Assembly (NCBI GenBank): GCA_027307335.1 | Contig: DAHUXD010000046.1 | Span: forward strand, 1 to 60,865 | DNA length: 60,865 bases | Direction of reading: 5' to 3' | From: Acidobacteriota bacterium | GTDB lineage: Bacteria > Acidobacteriota > Thermoanaerobaculia > UBA5066 > Gp7-AA6 | Shown here: positions 52,558 to 60,865 of the stretch, in pieces | How positions within the stretch are numbered: position 1 is the stretch's first letter | How the letters are laid out: every line of letters starts with the position of its first letter | The notes under the pieces: model-generated | Told to the model about the DNA's origin: nothing | What the model saw: the letters and a program-made list of their open reading frames with translations, nothing else | Databases searched by the model: none | Translations under genes and position numbers: made by a program

Positions 52558-55500
52558 CTACTGCAGCTGCTCGATCGTCGCCTTGATCGCGCTGCCGTCG
52601 TTCAGCTGGAGCTCGAGCTCGTAGCAGCCGGGGCCGGCCATGTAGCCGGTGTTCCAGTTGAAAATGAACTGGTTGCCCCCGGTGTCGTAGCGGAACGTGC
52701 TCCCGCCCTTCGCTCCGGCCGTCGGCGAGTAGAGCAGCACGGGCGCCCCGCTCGCCTGCCCCGAGCAGACGCCGGCGGGGTACGGCGCCGCCGACAGGTT
52801 CGTCGTCGTGGTCAGGTCGCTGATGTAGTTCCCGTTCGCGTCCTGGAGCTGCCACTTGATCGGCTGCGCGGAGCCGTAGTTCGACGAACCGGAGAAGCTC
52901 GGGGAGCCGATCGTCCCTGCTGTGGCCATCGGCGGCAGGAACCCGGTGAACGTGTAGAACACGAGGACCGTCTGCGCGAGCGCGGCCGACGTCGACGGCA
53001 GGTGGCTCGCATCGCCGAGGTAGGCCGCCGTGATCGAGTGGACGCCTCCGGTCAGGGCGCTCGTTGAGAACGTCGCGGAATTTCCGGAGAGGACGCCCGA
53101 ACCGATGATGGCCGCGCCGTCGAGGAAGTTGACCGTCCCGGTCGGCACGCCGGCGGCCGAAGTGACCGTGGCCGTGAACGTCACCGGCTGCCCCTGGATC
53201 GAGGGATTGAGGCTCGAGGAGACGGTGGTGGCGCTGCCGGCCGGGCTGACGGTCTGCGCGAGCGCCGCCGACGAGCTGCCGTTGAAGTTGCCGTCGCCGC
53301 CGTAGGAGGCGGTGATCATGTGGACGCCGCCGATGAGAGCCGCAGTGGCGAGGCTCGCCGTGCCGCCCGAGACCGCCGACGATCCGAGCACGACGCCGCC
53401 GTCGTAGAAGGTCACGGTTCCGGTCTGCGTGCCCGCGCCGGGCGCCGTCGCGGCGACGGTCGCCGTGAAGGTGACTGCGGATCCGAAGACGGACGGATTC
53501 GGCGCCGAGCCGATGCTCGTGGACGTCGCGGCCTTGCCGACCGGCTGGTTGAACACGCCCGAGGTGCCGGTCGAGAAGTTCGCGTCGCCGGCGTAGGTGG
53601 CGGTGATCGAGTGCCCGGCAACCGAAAGCGCGGCGGTCGAAAGCGTCGCCGCGTTGCCGGAGAGCGCGGCGCTGCCGAGGGAGACGCCGTTGTCGTAGAA
53701 GGTGACGCTGCCTGTCGGCGTGCCGGATCCCGGCGCCGTGACGGTCACCGTCGCCGTGAACATGACGCTCTGGCCGAACACGGGCGACGCGACGCTCGAC
53801 GTCACGGCCACCGAAGTGAACGCCTTGTTGACCGTGAGGGGGGACGAAGGAGCGCTGCTCGTCAGGTGCGCGGTCGTGGCTGGCAAGAAGGTCGCGCCGA
53901 CCGTATCGGTGCCGACCGCGGTCGGCGTCGCGGTCACGGCGCACGTGGCGACCCCGAGCGAAGCTTGCGAGAGATTGCAGCTCGTCGGCGAGAGTCCCTG
54001 CCCCGTCAGCGCGACCGAGCCTGACGGCGTGACTTTCGTTCCGGTCGGCTCGCTGTCCGCGACCGTGACGGTGACGGTCGACGGCTGTCCCACGAAGACC
54101 GTCGAGGGCGCGAAGGCGATCGAGGTCGTCGTCGCCCGGGCGTTGATCTGCAGGCTGAACGTCTGCGTCGCCTTCTGCGGCGTGCCGACCGTCGAGTCCG
54201 TCACCTGGATGGTGAAGTTGAAGGAACCCGAACCCGTCGGCGTTCCGGAGATCACGCCCGCCGGGGACAGGGTCAGTCCCGACGGCAGGACGCTCCCGGG
54301 GGCGAGCGCCCACGTCAGCGGCGCCTGGCCGCCCGCGGCCTGGAGCGTGGTCGTGTAGGGGACGCCGACGAGCGCGACCGGCAGCGTCGTGCCGCCGACC
54401 GCCTGGATCTGGAGCAGCAGGGCGAACGAGGCCGACCCGGCGCCGGTGTTCGCGCCGTGCGCGGTCACGACGGGCGTCAGCTGCTGGATGAGCGCGAGCA
54501 TCTGGTCGTGGGTCGCCTGGCCGCGGAGGGTCAGGAACACCGTTTCGCCCGGACCGATCGGAATGGTCGCGTTGTCCAGGCTGCCGTCCCCGATGTTGGG
54601 GTTCGTCGCGTCGCCGATCGAGGCCGCGATCGTCCCGTTCGCCGTCGCGAGGACGGTGCTCTGCGGCACGCTCTGCAGCGTGCAGCCGATCGCCGCCGGC
54701 GTCTGCGAGTTCTTCGTCGCGATGACCTGCAGCGGGATGTGGTTGGGATTGTTGCCGTACAGGGCCACGCGATACGAGTGCGTCGTGTTGCCGCTGTTGA
54801 CGATCGCGTAATTCGCGTCGGTGTACGGCGCGTTCGAGATGTTCTGATTCGAGATGTTCTGGTTGGAGATGTTCTGGTTCGAGATGTTCTGGTTCGCGAC
54901 CGTGACGTTCGAGATGTTCTGGTTCGAGTTGTTCTGATTCGAGATGTTCTGGATCGCCGGGCTCGGGTTCGAGATGTTCTGGTTCGAGATGTTCTGGTTG
55001 GAGATGTTCTGATTCGAGATGTTCTGGTTCGAGATGTTCTGGATCGCCGGGTCGGCGTTCGAGATGTTCTGATTGGAGATGTTCTGGTTCGAGATGTTCT
55101 GGTTCGGATCGGTGATGTTGACGTACGGATTGGGGTTGTTCGGGTCGTTCGAGTTGCTCGGGTTCCAGACCGCGAACGTCGGCGTGTAGACCTCGACGGA
55201 GCCGATGTCCTGCGAGGCGCCGTCCGGCTCCGCGAGCGGGGGCACGGATCCTTCGGGATTCATCACGACCGAGCCGGAGAGACACGGGCTGCAGCCCGCC
55301 GTCGTCTCGGTGACGCTGACGGTCATGCTGCCCGCGACGTTGGCGGAGCTCGCGAACACCGGCCGGGCCGCGCCGGAGCGGGCGGGGATCGAGATGCCGG
55401 CCAGGGACGTCACGGGCGAGCCCTGCTGGAACGACGCGGCGACGCCGGCCGCCGGCGTGACGCTGAAGGTGAAGGTCCGGTTCTGGCTGGTGAGGTTCTG

Positions 55501-57615
55501 CGCCGTCACGATGAACGCGCGCTGCTTGGGCGCCGCGAAGAGGGGCTTCGCGTCCTGCGGCGAGCCGACGAGGAGCCCCTCGGTGACGCGGCTCATGTAG
55601 ATGTTCTGGTTCCGGCTGCCGGTGTACTGCCCCAGGCAGGCCGGGACCTTCTGCGTCGGGTCGAGGATGCTCGTGCTCGTCCCGTCGCCCGCGTTCGTCG
55701 CCGAGATCGGCGGCGTGTACTTCGACCAGTCCACGAGCCCCGTGTTGGGATCCAGCGGCGGCACCACGTCGCGGTTGTCGGTCCACGTCGCGTAGAACAC
55801 CGGCGGCGTGGACGCCGCGGTGCTGTAGGTCCACGTGCCGTCCGTGTGCGCGAGGAAGCTCTGACCCGCAATGTCGATGTAATCGCCGAGGAACGGCACC
55901 GTTCCCTGCGAGAACATCGGCAGGTTCGGCGCGTTGACCTGGAGCTGATACACGTGGTCCGGCGGCTGCGGGCTGATCGGATTGTCCTGATCGTCGTTGT
56001 AGACGCCGTTCGCGTCCGGCGCCCACAGGCCCATCCGGTACTGCGACACGCTCGCCGACGCGAAGCTCGGCGCCGCGGCGGGCAGCGCGTCGGCGACCCG
56101 CAGGTCGATCGTGTGGCGGCGCTGGGTCAGGATCGAGGCGTCGTCGTCGACGAAGAGCGTGAAGACGGCGCTCTGGCCGGGGCTGATCAGCTCGCCCCGC
56201 AGCGCCTGGGTGCGCAGGTAGAAGCGTCCCTGCGCGTCCGGCGTGAACGGGTTGTTCGGATAGAAGAGCGAGAGCGTGTGATCGAGCCGCTGGTCGTAGT
56301 ACACGAGCATCAGGCGGCCGGCGGCGAACGTCAGCTGCGGCATGAACTGGTGGCCGCGGGTGAAGTTGTTCCCGGCATCGTCCGAGATCGCCCCGTTGTC
56401 CACCGGCGCCGGCGCGCTCCAGGTCTGACCCGAGTTCGCGGACGTCGACACCACGATGCGCGCGTCCTGGTTCGCGCCGGTCCGCTGCGCCCACGCGACG
56501 TGCACGCGGCTCGTGCCGCCGGCGTCGACCGACGCCGCGACGGACGGCAGCGTGTTCGTGCGGAAGCGGGTGCCACTCATCGCCTGGTCGAACGGCGCGA
56601 TGGTCGCGACCGTATAAGTGTTCCTCGAGGCAAAGGTCTTGCCGAAGTCATCCGAGCGCGCGATCAGGATCGAGTCGGGGTTCGACGACGTCTGAAACTG
56701 CCGCCACGCGGCGTACACCTTGCCGCTCGGCGGGTCGATCGCGAGGTTCGTGCCCTGGTTGACGGAGCTCGACTCCGAGAGCTTCATGGGGTTCGACCAC
56801 GTCTTTCCGCAGTCGAGCGACCGCGAGAACATGATCTTCGTCGAGGTCGAGCCGGTGAAGCGGCTCCAGACCAGGTAGACGTTGCCGGCCTTCACCGTCT
56901 GCGAGCCGGTCAGCCCCGGGAACGTGCAGGTCCCTCCCCCGGAGCGCGGGATGTCGACGGCGACCCAGGTCTTGTCGAGGAACTGGCCCGACGTGCCCGT
57001 GTCGACGACGACGGTCCGCTGGTACTGCAGCGCGTCCGTGCCGGCCGGGGCGTTGCCGTTCTCCTTCTGGTTCGTATCGAAGAAGGTCGACACGAAGACC
57101 GCGCCGTTGTTGGTGCCGCGGTTGAAAGCGATGCCGCTGTAGTAGAAGACGCCGCCCGTCCCGGCCCGGATCGTGGGGTCCGCGGCGGCGTTGTAGGCCT
57201 TCAGCGGCGAAGCGAGGCCGACCGGCGACTGGTCCTGCGGATAGCCCGGCAGGAGATAGCTCTGCCAGGTGAGGCCGCCGTCGAAGGACTTGAAGACGCC
57301 GAGCCAGGCGTCGCCCGCGAGCGAGCCGGGCACGATGTCGGACACGGGGATGTCGACCGTGCGGTAGTCGTTCGCGCCGGCGAGGAGGTGCATCGGGTTG
57401 CGCGAGGAGACCGCGAGCGACGGCTCGTTCTGGCGCTGCAGGAACGGATCGCCGCCCGGCCAGGAGGTGCCCGCCACCATGTTGACGTTCTGCCCGGCGA
57501 CGGGCGTCGTCTGGGCGAGTGCCGCGGGCGCGCTGATCAGCAGGGCCGATAGCGCGGCGAGGGTCCGGGCTCCGTTCGCAGATACACGTACACGTCCAGA
57601 GCCTGGATTTCGCAT
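52558..57615 (-). CDS. Giant secreted Asp-box/Ig-repeat protein with QNISN tract
   Basis: 1685 residues. Signal peptide at 1-35 (LSALLISAPAALAQ). Residues about 60-400 have four sialidase-type Asp-boxes (SFDGGLTW, SLDCGKTW, SDDFGKTF, SANSGQTW), indicating a propeller, though sialidase catalytic residues were not found. Residues 839-928 are 18 in-register pentamers, 15 of them QNISN-type. A He_PIG Ig domain is near 1080-1160, and three clear plus one weaker bacterial Ig-3-like domains follow to about 1550 (GSVTFYDNGV, GTVTFYDGGV, GTVNFLDGA). The C-terminus carries a PIKWQL block like PxKF domains. Likely surface or extracellular adhesion. ATG 57615 has a GGAGG site. Confidence 0.88.
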   Translation of the reverse strand: MRNPGSGRVRVSANGARTLAALSALLISAPAALAQTTPVAGQNVNMVAGTSWPGGDPFLQRQNEPSLAVSSRNPMHLLAGANDYRTVDIPVSDIVPGSLAGDAWLGVFKSFDGGLTWQSYLLPGYPQDQSPVGLASPLKAYNAAADPTIRAGTGGVFYYSGIAFNRGTNNGAVFVSTFFDTNQKENGNAPAGTDALQYQRTVVVDTGTSGQFLDKTWVAVDIPRSGGGTCTFPGLTGSQTVKAGNVYLVWSRFTGSTSTKIMFSRSLDCGKTWSNPMKLSESSSVNQGTNLAIDPPSGKVYAAWRQFQTSSNPDSILIARSDDFGKTFASRNTYTVATIAPFDQAMSGTRFRTNTLPSVAASVDAGGTSRVHVAWAQRTGANQDARIVVSTSANSGQTWSAPAPVDNGAISDDAGNNFTRGHQFMPQLTFAAGRLMLVYYDQRLDHTLSLFYPNNPFTPDAQGRFYLRTQALRGELISPGQSAVFTLFVDDDASILTQRRHTIDLRVADALPAAAPSFASASVSQYRMGLWAPDANGVYNDDQDNPISPQPPDHVYQLQVNAPNLPMFSQGTVPFLGDYIDIAGQSFLAHTDGTWTYSTAASTPPVFYATWTDNRDVVPPLDPNTGLVDWSKYTPPISATNAGDGTSTSILDPTQKVPACLGQYTGSRNQNIYMSRVTEGLLVGSPQDAKPLFAAPKQRAFIVTAQNLTSQNRTFTFSVTPAAGVAASFQQGSPVTSLAGISIPARSGAARPVFASSANVAGSMTVSVTETTAGCSPCLSGSVVMNPEGSVPPLAEPDGASQDIGSVEVYTPTFAVWNPSNSNDPNNPNPYVNITDPNQNISNQNISNQNISNADPAIQNISNQNISNQNISNQNISNQNISNPSPAIQNISNQNNSNQNISNVTVANQNISNQNISNQNISNQNISNAPYTDANYAIVNSGNTTHSYRVALYGNNPNHIPLQVIATKNSQTPAAIGCTLQSVPQSTVLATANGTIAASIGDATNPNIGDGSLDNATIPIGPGETVFLTLRGQATHDQMLALIQQLTPVVTAHGANTGAGSASFALLLQIQAVGGTTLPVALVGVPYTTTLQAAGGQAPLTWALAPGSVLPSGLTLSPAGVISGTPTGSGSFNFTIQVTDSTVGTPQKATQTFSLQINARATTTSIAFAPSTVFVGQPSTVTVTVADSEPTGTKVTPSGSVALTGQGLSPTSCNLSQASLGVATCAVTATPTAVGTDTVGATFLPATTAHLTSSAPSSPLTVNKAFTSVAVTSSVASPVFGQSVMFTATVTVTAPGSGTPTGSVTFYDNGVSLGSAALSGNAATLSTAALSVAGHSITATYAGDANFSTGTSGVFNQPVGKAATSTSIGSAPNPSVFGSAVTFTATVAATAPGAGTQTGTVTFYDGGVVLGSSAVSGGTASLATAALIGGVHMITASYGGDGNFNGSSSAALAQTVSPAGSATTVSSSLNPSIQGQPVTFTATVTSAAGVPTGTVNFLDGAAIIGSGVLSGNSATFSTSALTGGVHSITAAYLGDASHLPSTSAALAQTVLVFYTFTGFLPPMATAGTIGSPSFSGSSNYGSAQPIKWQLQDANGNYISDLTTTTNLSAAPYPAGVCSGQASGAPVLLYSPTAGAKGGSTFRYDTGGNQFIFNWNTGYMAGPGCYELELQLNDGSAIKATIEQLQ
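54832..55101 (-). repeat. 270-bp coding tract of 15-bp tandem repeats (QNISN pentamers)
   Basis: Eighteen 15-base units without a break in register: 3 QNISN, one spacer (ADPAI), 5 QNISN, one spacer (PSPAI), 3 (one QNNSN), one spacer (VTVAN), 4 QNISN. Unit sequences vary only at wobble-like positions, so the tract probably expands and contracts by slippage or recombination. Confidence 0.9.
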
Positions 57616-57717
57616 TGAACCTCCACCCTTCCAGCCGCTTGAGGAGAAACACGGGCCGATCCCCGCGAGCGACACTATACAACGACCCGTCCTCTGGGAC
57701 AGGGGCAGGAAAGGTCT

Positions 57718-58482
57718 TTAGCCGAGCTTTTCCTTGAGGCGCGCGTAGCCTTCGCGACTCACCGGGATCCGGGTCCCGTCGGCGAGCACGGCGACGTGGC
57801 CGCCGGCGCCGAGCGGCTCGATACGGGCGAGCGCGTCGAGCCGCAGGAGATGCGACCGGTGCACGCGGACGAAGCGGACGGGATCGAGCGCCGCGGCGAG
57901 ACTCGTGAGCGTCTGCGGCTTCAGGTACGTCCGGCCCTCGGCCTTGAGCGCCACGTAATCGTCCTGCGCCTCCGCGGCATCGAGCCGGTCGACCGGGATC
58001 ACGTGGACACGGCTGCCGTCCCGGACGACGATCCGGCCGAGCGGCGTCGCCGCCGGCCGGACCGCGGCCTTGAGGCCGTCGGTCGGGACGCTCGCTCCCG
58101 CGGCTCGCCGCGCCCGGGCCCGGTCGACCGCGAGCGCGATGCGCTCCGCCGCGAACGGCTTCAGGACGTAATCGACCGCGGCGACCTCGAACGCCCGCAC
58201 GGCGTGCTCGTCGTACGCGGTGACGAAGACGGGCGCGATCGAGCGGTCGAGGAGCTCGAGCACCTCGAACCCGTCGAGCTTCGGCATCTCGATGTCGAGG
58301 AACACGACGTCGGGCGACAGCGTGGTCGCGGCACGCACGGCCTCGAAGCCGTCGCCGCACTCGCCGGCGACGCGCACTCCGGGAAGCGCCTCCAGGTGGC
58401 GGCGCAGGATCGCGCGCGCGGGCTCCTCGTCGTCGACGATCAGGACCTTCAGCGGAGCGGCGCCCTCCGCCGGTCCGGTCAC
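57718..58482 (-). CDS. LytTR-type response regulator
   Basis: 254 residues from GTG, overlapping the kinase stop. Receiver domain about 10-125: VDDEEPAR with the acidic pocket, phospho-acceptor Asp in VVFLDIEMPKLDGF near 64, and the Lys of YVLKPFAAE near 112. LytTR DNA-binding domain about 150-250 (IVVRDGSRVHVIPVDRLDAAE, FVRVHRSHLLRLD, PVSREGYARL). It is the output of the histidine kinase encoded just upstream. Targets unknown; the giant secreted protein gene next door is one possibility. Confidence 0.95.
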   Translation of the reverse strand: MTGPAEGAAPLKVLIVDDEEPARAILRRHLEALPGVRVAGECGDGFEAVRAATTLSPDVVFLDIEMPKLDGFEVLELLDRSIAPVFVTAYDEHAVRAFEVAAVDYVLKPFAAERIALAVDRARARRAAGASVPTDGLKAAVRPAATPLGRIVVRDGSRVHVIPVDRLDAAEAQDDYVALKAEGRTYLKPQTLTSLAAALDPVRFVRVHRSHLLRLDALARIEPLGAGGHVAVLADGTRIPVSREGYARLKEKLG

Positions 58483-59540
58483 GCGGGCATCTCCGCCGGC
58501 ACCGAGATCACGACGAGGTAACGATCCGCGAGCCGCTTCGCGGCGAACAGGGCCTCCTCGCCGTACCGGGCGGCGAGACGCTGGCGAACGTTCGCGAGCC
58601 CGCGGCCTCCTCCCGGCCTCGCCGGCCCCTCCGGGTCGAGCGGGTTCTCGATCAGGATCCGCAGCCGGCCGGCGCCGCAGGCGACGCCGACGCGGAGGGT
58701 GCCGCCCTCGACGCGCGTCGCGATGCCGTGCCGCACCGCGTTCTCGACCAGCGGCTGGAGGAGCAGCGGCGGCACGAGACACTTCTGCCCCCGCTCGTCC
58801 AGGTCCTCCTCGACCTCCAGCCGCGAGCCGTAGCGCAGCGCCTCGACCGCGAGGTACGCGCGCGACAGCTCGATCTCCTCGCCGACCGAGATCGACTTCT
58901 TCTCGCCGAGAGCGAGGCTCCTCCGCAGGAACTCGCCGAGGCGGACGCACATCTGCTCGGCCCGCGGCGGGTCGGTCGCGGCGAGGGAGGCAATCGAATT
59001 CAGGCTGTTGAAGAGGAAGTGCGGCCGGATCTGCGCCTTCAGCGCGGCGAGCTCCGCCTCGCGCGCGAGGATCGCGAGCTCCGCCTCGCGCCGCTCCGCC
59101 TCCGAGGCGGCCTCCAGCGCGAGGAGCACGTAGTTGAGCGCGGCGGCGAGGACGTACAGGAGCAGGCCGGCCGCCCACAGCGCGACCGCCTGGCCGACGA
59201 AACGGTCGCGGAGACCTTCGAAACGCGACAGAAGGCCGAGGACGGCGGCGAGCACCACGCCGAGGCCGACCCAGAGCGACGAGACCAGCGCGGCGGCCGT
59301 GGCGTGCGTCAGCACGAGGGGCAGGATTCGCGACCGCGCGAGCGGCAGCTGGCGGCACGGATACCAGGCCGAGAGGCCCATGAACGCGTAGGCGAAGGTC
59401 AGCGGGACGGCCATCGTCACCGCCTCGACGAGGGACAGCCCTCCCGGCCGGGCGAGCATCGCCGTCAGGATCGCGGCGAGCGGCGCACAGGCGGCGAGGT
59501 ACGGGAGCAGCCGGCCGCGGTGAGCGAGGATCGGGTGCAT
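58479..59540 (-). CDS. LytS/YehU-type sensor histidine kinase
   Basis: 353 residues. Four to five membrane helices fill residues 1 to about 145. The His_kinase domain (PF06580-like) begins near 170 with the phospho-His in LKAQIRPHFLFNSLNSIA. The ATPase N-box is LLLQPLVENAVRHGIA near 265 and a G-rich block RPGGGRGLANVRQRL near 315. No sensor domain beyond the membrane part. Forms a two-component system with the next gene. Confidence 0.94.
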   Translation of the reverse strand: MHPILAHRGRLLPYLAACAPLAAILTAMLARPGGLSLVEAVTMAVPLTFAYAFMGLSAWYPCRQLPLARSRILPLVLTHATAAALVSSLWVGLGVVLAAVLGLLSRFEGLRDRFVGQAVALWAAGLLLYVLAAALNYVLLALEAASEAERREAELAILAREAELAALKAQIRPHFLFNSLNSIASLAATDPPRAEQMCVRLGEFLRRSLALGEKKSISVGEEIELSRAYLAVEALRYGSRLEVEEDLDERGQKCLVPPLLLQPLVENAVRHGIATRVEGGTLRVGVACGAGRLRILIENPLDPEGPARPGGGRGLANVRQRLAARYGEEALFAAKRLADRYLVVISVPAEMPA

Positions 59541-59571
59541 GGCGCGGGCCTCTTCTCTCTGCTCGGAACTC

Positions 59572-60366
59572 TCAGTTCTTCACTTCGATGCCGCCCATCA
59601 GGATGAACCCGTTGATGACCATCGTCCGGACCCGTCCGTCGGGAGGAAGGACCGTGCGCGCCTTCACGTCCCCGCCTCCCAGGAGAGGCGTGACGTTGAC
59701 GACGACCTTCCAGCCCTCCGGGACGCGGAAGACGACCCCCCCCATCATGACGAAGATCTCGACCGAGACTTCGTCCCGCGTCATCGCGGCCTCGCGCAGA
59801 TCGATGTCGAACCCGCCCGCGATCACCGTGACCGTTCCGCCGCGGAAATCCGGCGTCTGCACGAGCCGGTGGCCCCCGCCGCACAGGGCAAACTCGCTCA
59901 GCTCCGCGACGCCGGCGGAGCCCGTGAAGCCCTCCGTCGCCGCCAGGCCGGCGCGCGCACCCTCGAAGGCCCGCTCGCCCGGACTCGTCGCGAGCCCGGG
60001 TGCGGGCGCGCTCATCACCGCCGCGCCGGCGCGCGGCGTCGTCGTCTGCCAGATCAGGTACGCGCCGAGGACGACGAGCGCGAACGGCCACAGGCGGTGG
60101 AAGGGCACCCACAGGTAACCGAGGTTGCGCAGGATCAGGAACCCTCCGACGGCGACGAGAATCGCGCCCCAGACGCGCTGTCCCGGCCGCGACGGATTGA
60201 GGAGCCGCGCGAGACCCGGCCCGACCAGGAGGAGCGGCCAGTAGTCCCACAGCGAGCCCGCGTCGACGAGGCGCAGGTTGTCCAGGATGAACAGCGCGCC
60301 GAGGAGAACGAGGAACGCGCCGGCGATCACCTTCTCGGTCAGCCGGAAACGCGGAGCTTGTTCCAT
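59572..60366 (-). CDS. LiaF-like membrane protein
   Basis: 264 residues. An N-terminal membrane block (four helices in about 12-115: VIAGAFLVLLGALFILDNL, WPFALVVLGAYLIW) resembles DUF5668, and the C-terminal 110 residues have the repeated beta pattern of LiaF (GGTVTVIAGGFDIDL, EIFVMMGGVVFRVP, MVINGFILMGGIEVKN). LiaF proteins restrain cell-envelope stress kinases in Firmicutes. Here it precedes a LytS/LytTR pair in the same direction with a 31-base gap, which fits a similar role. A GGAGGT site precedes the ATG. Confidence 0.87.
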   Translation of the reverse strand: MEQAPRFRLTEKVIAGAFLVLLGALFILDNLRLVDAGSLWDYWPLLLVGPGLARLLNPSRPGQRVWGAILVAVGGFLILRNLGYLWVPFHRLWPFALVVLGAYLIWQTTTPRAGAAVMSAPAPGLATSPGERAFEGARAGLAATEGFTGSAGVAELSEFALCGGGHRLVQTPDFRGGTVTVIAGGFDIDLREAAMTRDEVSVEIFVMMGGVVFRVPEGWKVVVNVTPLLGGGDVKARTVLPPDGRVRTMVINGFILMGGIEVKN

Positions 60367-60533
60367 TTTCGACCTCCGGGAGAAACGTACGCGGGAGCGC
60401 GCGCGATGTCTCGGGCTTTTCGGCGAGAGGACGCCGGCGACCGGCGAACGGATGTTATCCTTCGGCGGTCGGGCCGGGTCGAGCGAGCGCTTCCGCCTCG
60501 CGCCCCGAGTCCGCGGTGGAGGAGGAACGAGCG

Positions 60534-60865
60534 ATGGCCACCGAGATCATCATGCCGCAGATGGGCGAGTCGATCGCCGAGGGCACCATCACCAAGTGGT
60601 TGAAGAAGGTCGGCGACCCGGTCAAGCGCGACGAGCCGATCTTCGAGATCTCGACGGACAAGGTCGACGCCGAAATCCCGTCGCCGGTCGCGGGCACCCT
60701 GCTCGAGATCAGGGTCCTCGAGGGCGCGACGGTCGCTATCAACACGGTCGTCGGCTCGATCGGCGAGGCCTCGGAGAAGCCCGCCGGCGCTCCGGCCGCG
60801 GCGCCCGCCCCGGCTCCCCCCGCTCCGGCTCCCGTTGCCGCGGCACCGGCGCCGCCGCCGGCAGC
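60534..60865 (+). CDS. Dihydrolipoamide acyltransferase (E2), N-terminal part
   Basis: Runs off the right edge after about 110 residues. The lipoyl domain (about 1-76) has the lipoylated Lys in EISTDKVDAEIPSP. A Pro/Ala hinge follows, as in E2 proteins. MATEIIMPQMGES fits pyruvate or oxoglutarate dehydrogenase E2. The GGAGGAGG ribosome site is strong. It may complete the complex whose E1 alpha and beta genes lie at 28761-30787. Confidence 0.93.
   Translation, partial: MATEIIMPQMGESIAEGTITKWLKKVGDPVKRDEPIFEISTDKVDAEIPSPVAGTLLEIRVLEGATVAINTVVGSIGEASEKPAGAPAAAPAPAPPAPAPVAAAPAPPPA

Noticed and set aside
54832-55101. CRISPR-like short regular repeats
   Set aside because: The 15-base units are contiguous, vary at codon third positions and encode in-frame pentamers; there are no spacers of 30-40 bases and no cas genes.
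54457-57552. Long open frame on the plus strand (over 1000 codons) opposite the giant secreted protein
   Set aside because: It is Arg/Val/Asp-rich shadow sequence typical of the reverse strand of a GC-rich gene. The minus-strand frame has a signal peptide, Asp-boxes, Ig repeats and a ribosome site.
52558-57615. Sialidase function for the giant secreted protein
   Set aside because: Only Asp-boxes are seen; the Arg triad and catalytic Tyr/Glu of sialidases could not be identified.

Overview
The window is about 60.9 kb of very GC-rich, densely packed bacterial DNA with 53 protein-coding genes (the first and last are cut by the window edges). I see no rRNA, tRNA, CRISPR array, phage or intact transposase, and no gene-free stretch above 300 bases. 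The mix suggests an Acidobacteriota-like organism: a large TonB receptor with an N-terminal carboxypeptidase-regulatory-like domain, Ser/Thr kinases with propeller or TPR sensor parts, an ECF sigma factor beside a kinase, and a giant secreted Ig-repeat protein with an Asn-rich pentamer tract. This is inference from gene content; no marker gene settles the taxonomy.

Layout. 1-7 kb: a gene tail, an FHA-GAF-adenylate cyclase, an SH3/TonB-C protein, an arginine deiminase-carbamate kinase pair (arcA-arcC) and rmuC. 6.9-13.3 kb (+): a zinc-ribbon protein, purB, an RlpA lipoprotein, an ABC-2 exporter pair, then an ornithine-cyclodeaminase-like gene followed by a threonine-dehydratase-like gene. 13.3-21.5 kb (-): PagL-like protein, fpg, ddl, serA, a class V aminotransferase, a HAD phosphatase, a NamZ-MobB fusion and mogA. 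21.5-26.9 kb: moaA, a PhzF-like gene, moaC, mobA, an SPFH protein and ribBA. 27-30.8 kb: an acyl-CoA mutase large subunit and E1 alpha/beta of a 2-oxoacid dehydrogenase. 30.9-35.1 kb: a CoxG-like protein and the S, L and M subunits of a molybdenum hydroxylase, closed by a clear terminator. 35.2-43.6 kb: a less GC-rich segment with two paralogous secreted proteins around a stand-alone LuxR-type HTH gene, an ECF sigma factor, a kinase with a propeller and a TonB receptor. 43.7-49.4 kb: XdhC, three small conserved genes, a large unknown protein, a LolA-like protein and a lipase-like hydrolase. 49.5-60.9 kb: a kinase with TPRs, the giant secreted protein, a LytTR two-component system, a LiaF-like membrane protein and the start of an E2 acyltransferase.

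How genes fit together. mogA, moaA, moaC, mobA and the mobB half of the fusion make molybdenum cofactor, which the Cox-type hydroxylase (with XdhC as a likely maturation factor) would use. The serA, aminotransferase and HAD genes can form a complete phosphorylated serine pathway. The E1 alpha/beta genes and the E2 at the right edge may serve the same complex although 30 kb apart.

The most notable items are the NamZ-MobB fusion, the HTH gene sandwiched between secreted paralogues, a perfectly phased 18-unit pentamer tract in the secreted protein, three copies of a palindromic repeat at gene 3' ends, a 94-bp element with near-perfect inverted ends, and many start codons preceded within 6-12 bases by a -10-like hexamer, which suggests widespread leaderless transcription. 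Most compact operons use 4-base ATGA, GTGA or TTGA overlaps.
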